Origin: JBIOHP01 sp044449065
GTDB lineage: Bacteria; Bacteroidota; Ignavibacteria; UBA10030; SZUA-254
Assembly: GCA_044449065.1 (NCBI GenBank)
Contig: JBIOHP010000008.1
Coordinates: forward strand, 1 to 64,000
Reading direction: 5' to 3'
Length of the DNA: 64,000 bases
In this document: in pieces, positions 9,457 through 18,465 of the stretch
Position numbering within the stretch: the stretch's first letter is position 1
Layout: every line of letters starts with the position of its first letter
Made by a program: the position numbers and the translations under genes
The notes under the pieces: model-generated
The model's input: the letters and a program-made list of their open reading frames with translations, nothing else
What the model was told of the DNA's origin: nothing
Database searches by the model: none

Positions 9457-9873
9457 CGAACTCCACGGTTCTTTGAAAGAATGTACGGCCATCACCATTC
9501 TGAAGTCGCTTTCTTTGAAATAAGGATCGCTTTTTCCGGCAGGGAATTACAAAAAATATTTTTAGGTTCAATGTACTCGATTTATTGCTAAATATGCCTA
9601 AAATCATCGTTTTAAGATAAAATAATTTTGATCTGGAAGTGGAAAACGGGAAAAAATTCTATTATATTTTTATGTGGTGAAGTTGGCAAGTGGATATGCC
9701 TAATATTACATCATTTCTAAAAATTTGGCGTGTGGATCAATTATTTACCACCATCGTAGATAATTCGTAATGAAACGGATTTTAATACTGAAAATGTGTT
9801 TATCAAGTTTGTTAATGAAAATGGGCAAATGGATTCTTCTTACCCAAGATTTTGATTTCCAAAAAGGAACGTC
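9457..9873. other. Intergenic region of about 417 bases, no gene seen
   Basis: No supported reading frame or RNA gene was found. The region becomes A/T-rich toward the next start, which suggests the promoter and leader of the following surface-protein gene. The only local structure noted is a short palindrome, TTCTTTGAAAGAA, near 9470. Confidence 0.5.
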
Positions 9874-12273
9874 ATGAATAAATTTATGGTGCTTGGTTTT
9901 CTGATGATTTTCACCTTCACGGAGTCAGTCAGGTCGGGGTGGCAATGCCGAACAACTTATAGTTTACCGGTGGCAATTGCGAGGGGTGATCAATGGAACG
10001 TTCATCTCGTCGAAGATGGAAATAACGGCGCATTTATGGTTTGGCAGGATCGCCGCAACGGAACGACCGATAAATTATACATTCAGCATATAGACACAAG
10101 GGGAAATCCTCTCTGGCAGCTCAATGGAATACAAGTGTGTCAGACGCCGGGTTTTCAATATTATCCCCAGTTGATTTCCGATGGATCTGGAGGTGTAATT
10201 ATAACATGGGAAGATAACCGAACCGGCAGCGATTATGATATTTATGCTCAACGAATAACATCGGATGGCAATCTGTTATGGAATGCTAGCGGGGCGCCTG
10301 TATGCGTCTATACCGGTGATCAATATAACCCGCATATCGTGAGCGATGGCAAAGGGGGCGCGGTAATTGTGTGGCAGGATCATCGAGCCGCAGATTATGA
10401 TGTTTATGCTCAGCGACTAAACTCGAGTGGACTCACATTGTGGCAAATAAACGGTTTGAGCGTTTGCTCGATGGTGGGAGATCAGTTAGATCCACAACTT
10501 ACCCCCGATGGAACCGGCGGGGCAATATTTGCATGGACGGATACGAGACCAAGTGCGACTTCCCCGGATATTTACAGCCAACGGATCAAAGGCGACGGGA
10601 GTAGAGCATGGGTTTTAAACGGCGTACCGGTTTGTTTATTTGATAAAACTCAATGGAAAACTCAACTAATTTCTGACGGAACATCAGGCGCTATTTTTAG
10701 CTGGCAAGATGGCCGATCCGGTGTGGGAGATCAGATATTCTCTCAACACTTAGACTCAAGCGGGAGTTTGCTCTGGAACAATTTGGGTATTCAACTTTCC
10801 AATGCGGCAGGGATTCAATATAATCAGAGAATGATACCGGATGGTCAGGGTGGCGCAGTATTGGTTTGGCTTAGCAACACCAAAACAGGCATCAATTACA
10901 ATTTATATGGACAACGATTAAATGGAAAGGGAGTTAATCAATGGTCGAATCCCGGAATACCTATCTGCGAAGCCGCCGGTAATCAATATAATCCACAATT
11001 GAGCAACAATGGGTCTCAATTGTTAGTAACATGGCAGGATAAGAGGAACGGTTCATATTTTCAGACCTATGCCCAGGAAGTAAACTTTGATGGCACGATA
11101 AGATGGATCAAGGATGGACAACTCGCATACCAATCAGTCGCCGATCAGGTAAATCCCGCCTGTGTTTCTGATGGAGATGGCGGTCTTATTGCAGCATGGT
11201 CTGATTTTGGAGATAGTACCGGCACAACAAATGTTTTCGCGCAACGCATCGGCATGAATGGGATGCTAGGAGGTGGATGTTTTCGTTCATTCACTCAATC
11301 GGGATTTAGTCAAACAGCAGTAAAATTGTATAATACACATAAAGTTGTAATAACTCTGCCGAACGCCGGCAATTTGAGAGATTCCTTATTCTTACGACAT
11401 AAATTCCCCGCAGGAATAATTGCGGGTGTAGTCCGGAAGGACAGTATGCGTAAATACGGTTGGATATCGTTCAGCACCAGTAATTATATCAGGCAAGGAT
11501 TGCCCCAAACGGGGGCGCCCCGTGCATTTGATGTGATTAATGGAAAAAATTTTGTTGGAGCCCTCAGTAACCCAACACTAACCCGATATAATAATCAAAT
11601 CGTCGGAGAACTCCTTGCGTTAAACCTTAATGTTACAGCAAGCGATAACGATATGATGCCTCAAGGATTGGGCGATCTCATATTCAGAGATCCCGTTAGA
11701 GCGAATCCTCTTAATAACAAATCCGTTCGGCAGATAATAAGTTTTGTCGATTCGGGAATAACGATGTGGCAATACAAGACTATTATGGATTATAATCAAA
11801 TCGCGGTTTCATTATCCAATATTAATGCTGCGTTCGATGGCGTAATCGACACTATCTCGACTGGTCCTCTCAAATTTGCAGGCGTAAATTCTTTATTTGG
11901 CACGGGATTTTTATCATTCCCTGTCGCATCCGCCCCTTCGTTTGTTCCGCAATTACCGTTAAACGTTAATCGGCAAAATAAATCTGAAAAAATAAAACTT
12001 GTTCAAAATTATCCCAATCCCTTTAATCCGACCACGATTATTAAATTTGAGTTACCGGATAAAGCATACGTGACATTAAAAGTATTCAATATCCTTGGGC
12101 AGGAAGTTAAAACGTTATATAATCATGAACTTCTGGATGCGGGATTCAATAATACCCAGCTTGATGGATCTCGGCTTTCGTCGGGGACCTATTTCTATTC
12201 CATCACGGTGGAACCGGAGAACGGGCGCGAAAATGCTTATTCCGTTGTGAGAAAAATGTTATTAATAAAGTGA
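9874..12273 (+). CDS. T9SS-sorted exported protein with 8 propeller-like repeats (DGxGGxxxxWxDxR)
   Basis: This 799-residue protein has a signal peptide (about residues 1-20). Eight units of about 55-60 residues follow. Each has an SDGxGGxIxxWxDxRxG core followed by DIYAQRIxxxGxxLW and NGxxVC; the core dipeptides are WQDRR, WEDNR, WQDHR, WTDTR, WQDGR, WLSNT, WQDKR and WSDFG. This is a beta-propeller-like pattern common in exported proteins of the phylum. A middle domain without recognised motifs (about 465-690) precedes the sorting domain: NYPNPFNPTTIIKFELP, VFNILGQEVKTL, LSSGTYFYSI and final KMLLIK. It is probably surface-exposed or released; ligand unknown. A GGAAC stretch precedes the ATG. 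Confidence 0.82.
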   Translation: MNKFMVLGFLMIFTFTESVRSGWQCRTTYSLPVAIARGDQWNVHLVEDGNNGAFMVWQDRRNGTTDKLYIQHIDTRGNPLWQLNGIQVCQTPGFQYYPQLISDGSGGVIITWEDNRTGSDYDIYAQRITSDGNLLWNASGAPVCVYTGDQYNPHIVSDGKGGAVIVWQDHRAADYDVYAQRLNSSGLTLWQINGLSVCSMVGDQLDPQLTPDGTGGAIFAWTDTRPSATSPDIYSQRIKGDGSRAWVLNGVPVCLFDKTQWKTQLISDGTSGAIFSWQDGRSGVGDQIFSQHLDSSGSLLWNNLGIQLSNAAGIQYNQRMIPDGQGGAVLVWLSNTKTGINYNLYGQRLNGKGVNQWSNPGIPICEAAGNQYNPQLSNNGSQLLVTWQDKRNGSYFQTYAQEVNFDGTIRWIKDGQLAYQSVADQVNPACVSDGDGGLIAAWSDFGDSTGTTNVFAQRIGMNGMLGGGCFRSFTQSGFSQTAVKLYNTHKVVITLPNAGNLRDSLFLRHKFPAGIIAGVVRKDSMRKYGWISFSTSNYIRQGLPQTGAPRAFDVINGKNFVGALSNPTLTRYNNQIVGELLALNLNVTASDNDMMPQGLGDLIFRDPVRANPLNNKSVRQIISFVDSGITMWQYKTIMDYNQIAVSLSNINAAFDGVIDTISTGPLKFAGVNSLFGTGFLSFPVASAPSFVPQLPLNVNRQNKSEKIKLVQNYPNPFNPTTIIKFELPDKAYVTLKVFNILGQEVKTLYNHELLDAGFNNTQLDGSRLSSGTYFYSITVEPENGRENAYSVVRKMLLIK

Positions 12274-12359
12274 GCCGTACAGGTGTTGCCACCGATTAAA
12301 AATTTTATTATATTAGACTTGTTAATATAGTCCAGATCATTGCTATTTAATTTTTTTGT

Positions 12360-12433
12360 GGTGTGGGTCTAGCCCCCCCTGTCGTAATCAAGTCGCCTCC
12401 CCTTGATTCGACCGCTAGACCTGCACCTTTTTT
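12360..12433 (+). ncRNA. Strong C-rich two-part hairpin with T-tract: putative small RNA and/or terminator
   Basis: Bases 12360-12373 pair with 12414-12427 over 14 positions (two G-U wobbles). Inside, GTCG at 12381-12384 pairs with CGAC at 12409-12412, and AATCAAG at 12386-12392 pairs with CTTGATT at 12402-12408. Six Ts follow (12428-12433), so the element can act as an intrinsic terminator for the gene ending at 12273. Two unpaired C-rich stretches stand out: a run of six Cs plus T (12374-12380) and the apical loop TCGCCTCCC (12393-12401). Exposed CCUCC-type loops are a feature of some bacterial small RNAs that pair with Shine-Dalgarno sequences. The structure is seen directly; the sRNA role is inferred, and no named family was recognised. 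The rest of 12274-12582 has no gene. Confidence 0.5.
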
Positions 12434-12582
12434 ATAACGGTTTCTGTGATAAATTCATTTTCAATTTGGGAATTATGCTTCTTCACGTTTGGATCCTCAA
12501 GTAACTTTCTTCCGTTGCCTTTGTACACCTTTTTTAATATGTTGATATAATGAATTTACTTCACATACCACGGTAAAACAGG

Positions 12583-12996
12583 ATGAAATTTTTTACTGAA
12601 TATATTTGGTTTAACACAAAAAAGAAGAGAGAATACATAAATATCACCGGTTCGGTTGAAGAAATAGTTTCGAAGAGCGGAGTAAAAGATGGTATGGCTC
12701 TCGTTTCAGCGATGCATATTACCGCGGCAGTTTATGTTAACGACGCCGAAGACGGTTTAATTTCCGATATCGATGAATGGATAGAGGGTTTAGCGCCGTT
12801 CAAAGCCAATTATCGTCATCATCATACCGGGGAATCAAATGCTGATGCTCATTTAAAAAGTTTGCTCATCCATCATGAAGTAATCGTTCCTGTTACAAGC
12901 GGAAAATTGGACTTCGGGCCCTGGCAGCAAATTTATTATGCTGAATTCGACGGTAAACGGCGTAAACGGGTTATAATTAAAGTCATGGGAGAATGA
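12583..12996 (+). CDS. yjbQ: YjbQ/UPF0047 family protein
   Basis: This 137-residue protein matches the UPF0047 fold along its whole length, including GMALVSAMHITAAVYVNDAEDGLISDI near the middle and the family signature HHHTGESNADAHLKSLLIH. The C-terminal LGPWQ-like patch reads FGPWQQIYYAEFDGKRRKR. Family members have weak thiamine-phosphate synthase activity and trimeric structures; the physiological role is unsettled. The gene ends 4 bases before a GWxTD gene, so the two are probably co-transcribed with the following envelope genes. Length is typical. Confidence 0.9.
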   Translation: MKFFTEYIWFNTKKKREYINITGSVEEIVSKSGVKDGMALVSAMHITAAVYVNDAEDGLISDIDEWIEGLAPFKANYRHHHTGESNADAHLKSLLIHHEVIVPVTSGKLDFGPWQQIYYAEFDGKRRKRVIIKVMGE

Positions 12997-13000
12997 ACGT

Positions 13001-14410
13001 ATGATACCCAGGAAATTCTTCATAGCGATGATAGCTTTCCAATGCCTTCGTGGTTTGATGTTTGGACAATCGCAGGCAGGAGGAAGAGGAGTGTTTCACA
13101 TCGACGTAGATTATGCGAGGTTTTATTATGATGATTCCCTCGCATACGTTGAAATATATTACGCAATTCCTGAACATATTATTACCTACGGAGCAAATGG
13201 CGGCGTGTGGAACGGCTGCGTTTCCATGAAAATGGAAATCTGGAAAGATACAACACAACTCTCTGCGAAAGAATGGATGGTGCCCCACAGTATTGCCGAT
13301 ACGACTATTCTTTCCAAAGGGAAAGTATTGGTAGGTCTTGAGAAGATACTCCTGCCTGGTGGGGATTATCGGTTGGTTATAAATTCCGAAGATTCGATCA
13401 CTACACAACGGAGAGAAAATCTTTCACTATCGTTGCCGGTCAACCTTATTCATTCGAAACAGGAAACATTGAGTGATCTTGAGCTCTCCACAAAGATAAT
13501 TCCTTCAACTGAAAAGATGGGGAAATTTTATAAAAACACTCTCGAAGTGATTCCTTTCCCAAGCATGCTGTATGGTTCCGGAATAAATGCCCTTTACTAC
13601 TACGTGGAGATGTATAATCTGAAAAAATCCGGGAACGAAGAAGGGTTAATTCTCCGGAAAACAGTTGTTGACGGCATGGGGAAAGAAGTTGGTCGCAGCG
13701 CCAAAAAAATAAAAAGAAAATTCGATTCTGCTGTCGATTACGACTCCATCGATGTGACCAATTTTAACGGAGGAACTTTCGTTCTCACTTTAAATCTGAC
13801 GGATACCCTCGCTCATAGTTATGCCGCGGTGAGCAAGAAATTTTTTATCTACAATCCCGGGAAGATCGATACAACACTTAAGGAGGGGTATGCGGCGCAA
13901 GGTGAAGCTGCATCAAGCGAATATGCTCTTATGAACGAGCATGATGTGGATAGTGAATACACAGTGAGCCGTTATATTTGTTCTGATCGTGAACACAAAG
14001 AATATGAGAACTTGAAAGATCTCAATGCCAAGAGGAAATTCATGTTTGATTTTTGGCGCCGGCGAAATACCGACCCTACGAATCGTATTAATACATACAG
14101 AAATGAATATCTCCGACGGATAGAATTCGCTAATTTGCACTTCACCAGGCTATCAAGACCGGGATGGAAAACAGATCGCGGGAGAGTATATGTTATGTAT
14201 GGGCCATCGAGCGAAGTTGAAGAATATTCTAACTCCTCCGATGCAAATCCATACGAGATATGGCACTACGACAATATTCAGAGCGGTATCATTTTCGTAT
14301 TTGTGGATAGAAACAATCTTGGTCAATATATACTCGTTCACTCTACACATCGAGATGAGTTGCACAACGATAATTGGTTCGCTCAGTATGCTCAAAAGAC
14401 TCAACAGTAA
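13001..14410 (+). CDS. GWxTD domain-containing exported protein
   Basis: This 469-residue protein starts with a short hydrophobic segment resembling a signal peptide (MIPRKFFIAMIAFQCLRGLMFGQ). A long beta-rich region without recognised motifs follows. The GWxTD domain occupies about residues 345-450: YICSDREHKEYENL, then the Arg/Phe/Trp-rich FMFDFWRRRNTDP, and GWKTDRGRVYVMYGPSSEVEEY. GWxTD domains are widespread in Bacteroidota and relatives; no biochemical role is established. The gene lies between yjbQ and an LpxL-like acyltransferase with gaps of 4 and 6 bases, which suggests an envelope-associated operon. A second GWxTD protein is encoded at 53415-54839. Confidence 0.88.
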   Translation: MIPRKFFIAMIAFQCLRGLMFGQSQAGGRGVFHIDVDYARFYYDDSLAYVEIYYAIPEHIITYGANGGVWNGCVSMKMEIWKDTTQLSAKEWMVPHSIADTTILSKGKVLVGLEKILLPGGDYRLVINSEDSITTQRRENLSLSLPVNLIHSKQETLSDLELSTKIIPSTEKMGKFYKNTLEVIPFPSMLYGSGINALYYYVEMYNLKKSGNEEGLILRKTVVDGMGKEVGRSAKKIKRKFDSAVDYDSIDVTNFNGGTFVLTLNLTDTLAHSYAAVSKKFFIYNPGKIDTTLKEGYAAQGEAASSEYALMNEHDVDSEYTVSRYICSDREHKEYENLKDLNAKRKFMFDFWRRRNTDPTNRINTYRNEYLRRIEFANLHFTRLSRPGWKTDRGRVYVMYGPSSEVEEYSNSSDANPYEIWHYDNIQSGIIFVFVDRNNLGQYILVHSTHRDELHNDNWFAQYAQKTQQ

Positions 14411-14416
14411 GTCGGA

Positions 14417-15325
14417 ATGGCATTTCGATTAGAATATATTCTCTTCCAATTATTAAAATTCATAATTCAGCATTTATCGTTGAAATCAGCCCGTCGTCTG
14501 GGCATATTTATTGGAACCGTGGGGTATTTCTGTGTCCCCAAACGCAGAAATATCGCCCTGGATAATCTCCAGCACGCCTTTCCTGAAAAAACCATCATGG
14601 AACGCAAAACAATCGCGCATCATGCATTTCAAAGTTATGCAGTTGCGATGATAGAATTTCTCTGGTTTCCGAAAATATCACAAACACATCTGCGGGAAAT
14701 TGTATCCATTAAAGGTTTGGATGTATATCGGGAATGTAACAAACGCAGAAAGGGAGTGGTTGTTCTCTCCGCACATTTTGGAAGTTGGGAATTGGATGCG
14801 CTTGCGCTCGGTTTAGCCGGGGGAGTTCAAGCTTCTATTGTTGTGCAAACGCAAAGCAATTCTTATATCGATAAGATAATCAATAACCATAGAACAATGT
14901 TTGGAAATAAAGTTGTTCCGATGGGTGTATCGGTTAGAGAAATTATTCGGGCTTTACAAAGAACCGAGGTTGTCGCCCTCGCTGCCGATCAAAGTGGACC
15001 GCAGGAAGGGCCGTTTGTTGAGTTCTTCGGCAGGATGACCGCAACCCACCAGGGTCCCGCGATCTTTGCTTTACGGATGGGTTGTCCGATTCTTATGTCC
15101 CTGGCAATTCGTAATCCCGATTATACATATACTATCAATGTCGAGGAAGTTCCCTCAACCGACCTGTGCGGAGATTCGGAAGCAAACGTGCTGGAGCTTA
15201 CAAAAAGACATACCAGAGTTTTGGAAGGTTACATTCGTCAATACCCGGATCAATGGTTGTGGATGCATCGCAGATGGAAGCATTCTCTTGAAAGGAATGA
15301 AACCATCATCAAGGAGTTGGGATAA
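14417..15325 (+). CDS. Lysophospholipid/lipid A acyltransferase of the LpxL-HtrB family
   Basis: This 302-residue protein has an N-terminal amphipathic or membrane segment. The catalytic HxxxxE motif is HFGSWE (around residue 118) within VVVLSAHFGSWELDALAL, and the second conserved block is ALAADQSGPQEGPFVEFFGRMTATHQGPAIFAL. The C-terminus carries the family-typical QWLWMHRRWKH. These enzymes add secondary acyl chains to lipid A at the inner membrane, consistent with a Gram-negative envelope. The gene starts 6 bases after the GWxTD gene and ends 4 bases before a family 9 glycosyltransferase. Which lipid A position is acylated cannot be told from sequence. Confidence 0.9.
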   Translation: MAFRLEYILFQLLKFIIQHLSLKSARRLGIFIGTVGYFCVPKRRNIALDNLQHAFPEKTIMERKTIAHHAFQSYAVAMIEFLWFPKISQTHLREIVSIKGLDVYRECNKRRKGVVVLSAHFGSWELDALALGLAGGVQASIVVQTQSNSYIDKIINNHRTMFGNKVVPMGVSVREIIRALQRTEVVALAADQSGPQEGPFVEFFGRMTATHQGPAIFALRMGCPILMSLAIRNPDYTYTINVEEVPSTDLCGDSEANVLELTKRHTRVLEGYIRQYPDQWLWMHRRWKHSLERNETIIKELG

Positions 15326-15329
15326 CCCG

Positions 15330-16361
15330 GTGGATGATCCGCAAAAAGTTGTAGTAATTCAAACCGCATTCCTCGGCGATGTTATTCTTACGCTTCCGCT
15401 TGTTCAGGTATTTAAAAAAAAATTTCCGTTTGCCGAAATAGATATGCTGGTAATTCCCGGGACTGCTGAATGTCTGACTAATCACCCCGATATAACCCGC
15501 GTGATTACATATGACAAACGCAGGAACGAATCCGGTTTACCTGGGCTTAAAACAAAGATTCAGGAACTGAGATTAGGGCGGTATGATACGGTGTTCATTC
15601 CTCATCGATCTCTGAGGAGCGCCATTCTCGGTTATTTTGCAAACATACCCCGTCGAATTGGATTTGATACGAGCGCCGGAAAATTCCTGTTTACTTCCAA
15701 AATCAAATATCGAAAAAATCAACACGAATACCGTCGTAATCTTGATCTACTAAATGTGTTGGGGATAGATTGGGAGAGGGTTGAATTACCTAATCTCTAT
15801 CCATCGAAGGAGGATGAGCGCATAGTAGAAAACCTTTTAGGGGAATGGACAAAAAACCGTGCAAATATTATTGCCATTGCCCCGGGAAGTATCTGGAATA
15901 CAAAGCGCTGGTTGCCGGAACGGTTTGCCGCGGTAGCAAAAATGCTCATTGAGAAGGCCTACTTTATCGCGCTGGTTGGCGGCTCTGAAGACGTTACATT
16001 ATGCGCGGAGATAAGCATGCAGGTGAATTCTCCGGCGTTGAAATCTTTTGCCGGAGCATTATCGATTTTGCAATCGGCTGAACTGATTCGCAGGTGTAGA
16101 GTTCTCCTTTCGAACGATAGCGCTCCTGCCCATCTTGCGGTTGCAGTTCGAACTCCGGTCGCCGCGATCTTTGGAGCAACCGTTCCGGAATTCGGTTTTT
16201 CACCGTATGGTAAGAAAGATACCGTTATCGAAGTGAAGGGTCTCCCTTGCAGGCCCTGTGGTATCCATGGAGGAAATAAATGCCCGCTGGATACGTTCGC
16301 TTGCATGAAGAATCTATCCGCTGTTGAAGTATTCGAAAAAGTTGTTGAGATATTACGCTGA
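15330..16361 (+). CDS. Glycosyltransferase family 9 (heptosyltransferase-type) protein
   Basis: With the GTG at 15330 the protein is 343 residues, the usual length of WaaF/WaaC-type enzymes, and begins VDDPQKVVVIQTAFLGDVILTLP. Other conserved blocks are IAIAPGSIWNTKRWLPERFA, ALVGGSEDV, LLSNDSAPAHLAVAVRTPVAAIFG and a Cys-containing GLPCRPCG near the end. The family transfers heptose or related sugars onto lipopolysaccharide core. A much longer in-frame start at 15066 would overlap the acyltransferase by about 260 bases and adds unrelated residues, so I reject it. AAGGAG at 15311-15316 supports a start near 15330, although spacing is long. It is the last gene of the probable envelope operon. 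Confidence 0.88.
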   Translation: MDDPQKVVVIQTAFLGDVILTLPLVQVFKKKFPFAEIDMLVIPGTAECLTNHPDITRVITYDKRRNESGLPGLKTKIQELRLGRYDTVFIPHRSLRSAILGYFANIPRRIGFDTSAGKFLFTSKIKYRKNQHEYRRNLDLLNVLGIDWERVELPNLYPSKEDERIVENLLGEWTKNRANIIAIAPGSIWNTKRWLPERFAAVAKMLIEKAYFIALVGGSEDVTLCAEISMQVNSPALKSFAGALSILQSAELIRRCRVLLSNDSAPAHLAVAVRTPVAAIFGATVPEFGFSPYGKKDTVIEVKGLPCRPCGIHGGNKCPLDTFACMKNLSAVEVFEKVVEILR

Positions 16362-16398
16362 ATTCCGTGTTTGCATCAAAACAGGGAACCTCATCAAA

Positions 16399-18465
16399 TT
16401 ATTTTAATAACAACATTTTTTTCTGATCGCTGTACCTGCGGGCTTTCATAGAATAGATATATATACCGCTTGCTAATGCAGAAGCGTCAAATTGAACGGT
16501 GTATGAACCGGGTAATTTGACTTCATTGACAAGTGTTTTGAGTTCACGGCCGAGGATATCGTAAATTTTTAGAGTGACGGGTGTAAGTTCAGTCACTGCG
16601 AAGGTTATTTTTGTAACAGGATTAAATGGATTTGGATAGTTCTGCCCAAGAAAGTATGCACCCGGTAGGGCATAGTAATGGTTCGGCGCGGACATAATAA
16701 TTTGGCTGCTCCGGAATATTCCGGCGTCACCGGTGCCGACATACAGATATCCGTCTCTATCAAATCCAATCGAAAACAGATTCTTCGTTGATAATCCGGC
16801 ATTCAAACCATTCCATATCTGACCATTATCAGAATGATATACCCCTTTTGATGTCGCGGCAAATATCCCCCTATTTCCGTAGGTGGCAAACCCTTGGACG
16901 GTTCCTATCGAGTCTATCGATATAGAAGGAACCCAAGTTGCTCCGGTGTCATTTGAATAATATATAAATGAATTTGTGGCAACAAACATTTGATTGTTCA
17001 CCTTTTGAAAAGCTACAGTTGTATCTATTATCGATGCGATCCGAAGCAATGTCCAATGAATGGCATTGTCGGTGCTCCGAAATAAACCCTGTGGAGTACA
17101 AGCATAAATAGCGCCGGAAGAATCGGAGCTTAATGACGTAATAGGCATTCCCGCTAAACCGGTAATTGACCAAGATATCCCATCGTCCGACGAACGCGCA
17201 ATTCCCTGGCTGCCAATCATACCAAAAAAATAATTAGGACTTCCTGCCGTTACGGTAACGAGCTGGTTTGAAATCATGCCGGTGATTATTCGAGTCCAGT
17301 TCATGCCATTATCAGTGGATCGAAACATACCATCCGGTCCGCCGGTAACGATGGTGCCGGAAGATTGAATCGCCATGCAGGATAGTCTATAACCGCCTAA
17401 ACTTGTTGCTTGCCAGCTTTCCCCATTATCAACCGAGGTAAAACAACCCCCGCTGAAATTAAAACCATTCCAAGTGCTGATGACCAATGAACCGTCGCTC
17501 CCGCTTGCAAAGGATGTGGCAAGCGTAACCGGAAAACCCACAGAAATCCAGTTGTTTTGCAGTGGCAGTTTCCGGTATAGTCCGCTGCCGTTGGTTCCGG
17601 TGAACATTGTATTATCGACGTTGATGCTGATAACGCTAACCGGTGCGCGTAAGGTATCGGTATTGACTGATATCCATTCAGTGCCGGAATTTGAGGAATA
17701 AAGCACAGTTCCGGAAAGGTCCAATGCGTAGAGACGTTGATATGGATCGATGTCGAAATTTATCCAGCTGCCATATTTTAAAACTTGTTTCCACGAATTC
17801 CCCTCGTCGGTAGAATAAAAAATTCCATTACTCTCCGTTCCAATAAAAATATTTTGATACAGATTAAGGATAATCGATAAAGGCCGGATAGAATTTATAC
17901 CATTGTTGACTTGTTCCCACGTGTCGCCGTTATCGTATGATCGGAAGACGCCCGCGCGATAGGTAGTCGCATAGAATGTCTGGGCTCCAGCCGCCAGTGC
18001 AAGGATACGGGTATCGATAAGTCCGTTGTTGATCTGAATCCATGAATCACCGTCATCGGAGGAACGATAGACGCCGGCGTCTGTGCCGGCGAAAAGGTTG
18101 TTGGGAAAATTCGCTGCGATGGCTCTCACGGTCGAGCTTATGCCGTTGTTAATTCCCTTCCAATGCGCGCCTCCATCCGTGGATCGTTGAATACTAGAGG
18201 TTGTTGAGAGAATGACCGATCCTTTTTGCGATATGCCGAGGGTGATTATGGGATTATTGGAGAATCCCAAATAACTCCAATGATATCCACTGTCGATGGA
18301 GGAATAAAGACCGTTATCCTGAGTGCCGACGTATATTTTCGCCTGGTCGTCATGAGCAATAGCGCTGATCCGCCCTGCATAAGGGGTGGTCAATTGTTTC
18401 CAGAAATCTTGCGACGAAAGACGTTGACTCAGCAATAAAAGTAAGAGTATCAAGGTCGTTTTCAT
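16399..18465 (-). CDS. T9SS-sorted exported protein with about 14 BNR/sortilin-like propeller repeats
   Basis: This 688-residue protein starts at the ATG complementary to 18463-18465 (MKTTLILLLLLLSQRLSSQDF, a clear signal peptide); a TTG nine bases upstream is less likely. About 14 units of the form IYVGTxxxGLYRSxDxGxxW follow, the Asp-box or sortilin-like propeller blade, distinct from the GWxVG units of the 3702 and 6026 proteins. The C-terminal sorting domain is complete: NYPNPFNPVTKITFAV, IYDILGRELKTLVNE, LASGIYIYSM and final KMLLLK. It converges with the glycosyltransferase gene (37 bases apart). It is probably surface-located; ligand unknown. Confidence 0.85.
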   Translation of the reverse strand: MKTTLILLLLLLSQRLSSQDFWKQLTTPYAGRISAIAHDDQAKIYVGTQDNGLYSSIDSGYHWSYLGFSNNPIITLGISQKGSVILSTTSSIQRSTDGGAHWKGINNGISSTVRAIAANFPNNLFAGTDAGVYRSSDDGDSWIQINNGLIDTRILALAAGAQTFYATTYRAGVFRSYDNGDTWEQVNNGINSIRPLSIILNLYQNIFIGTESNGIFYSTDEGNSWKQVLKYGSWINFDIDPYQRLYALDLSGTVLYSSNSGTEWISVNTDTLRAPVSVISINVDNTMFTGTNGSGLYRKLPLQNNWISVGFPVTLATSFASGSDGSLVISTWNGFNFSGGCFTSVDNGESWQATSLGGYRLSCMAIQSSGTIVTGGPDGMFRSTDNGMNWTRIITGMISNQLVTVTAGSPNYFFGMIGSQGIARSSDDGISWSITGLAGMPITSLSSDSSGAIYACTPQGLFRSTDNAIHWTLLRIASIIDTTVAFQKVNNQMFVATNSFIYYSNDTGATWVPSISIDSIGTVQGFATYGNRGIFAATSKGVYHSDNGQIWNGLNAGLSTKNLFSIGFDRDGYLYVGTGDAGIFRSSQIIMSAPNHYYALPGAYFLGQNYPNPFNPVTKITFAVTELTPVTLKIYDILGRELKTLVNEVKLPGSYTVQFDASALASGIYIYSMKARRYSDQKKMLLLK

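Noticed and set aside
12360..12433. Integron attC-like recombination site
   Set aside because: The ends lack the GTTRRRY/RYYYAAC core sites and no integrase or cassette genes are present; the T-run favours an RNA role.
15066..15329. Long N-terminal extension of the family 9 glycosyltransferase
   Set aside because: It lies inside the acyltransferase gene in another frame and has no similarity to the enzyme family, whose homology begins at about 15340.
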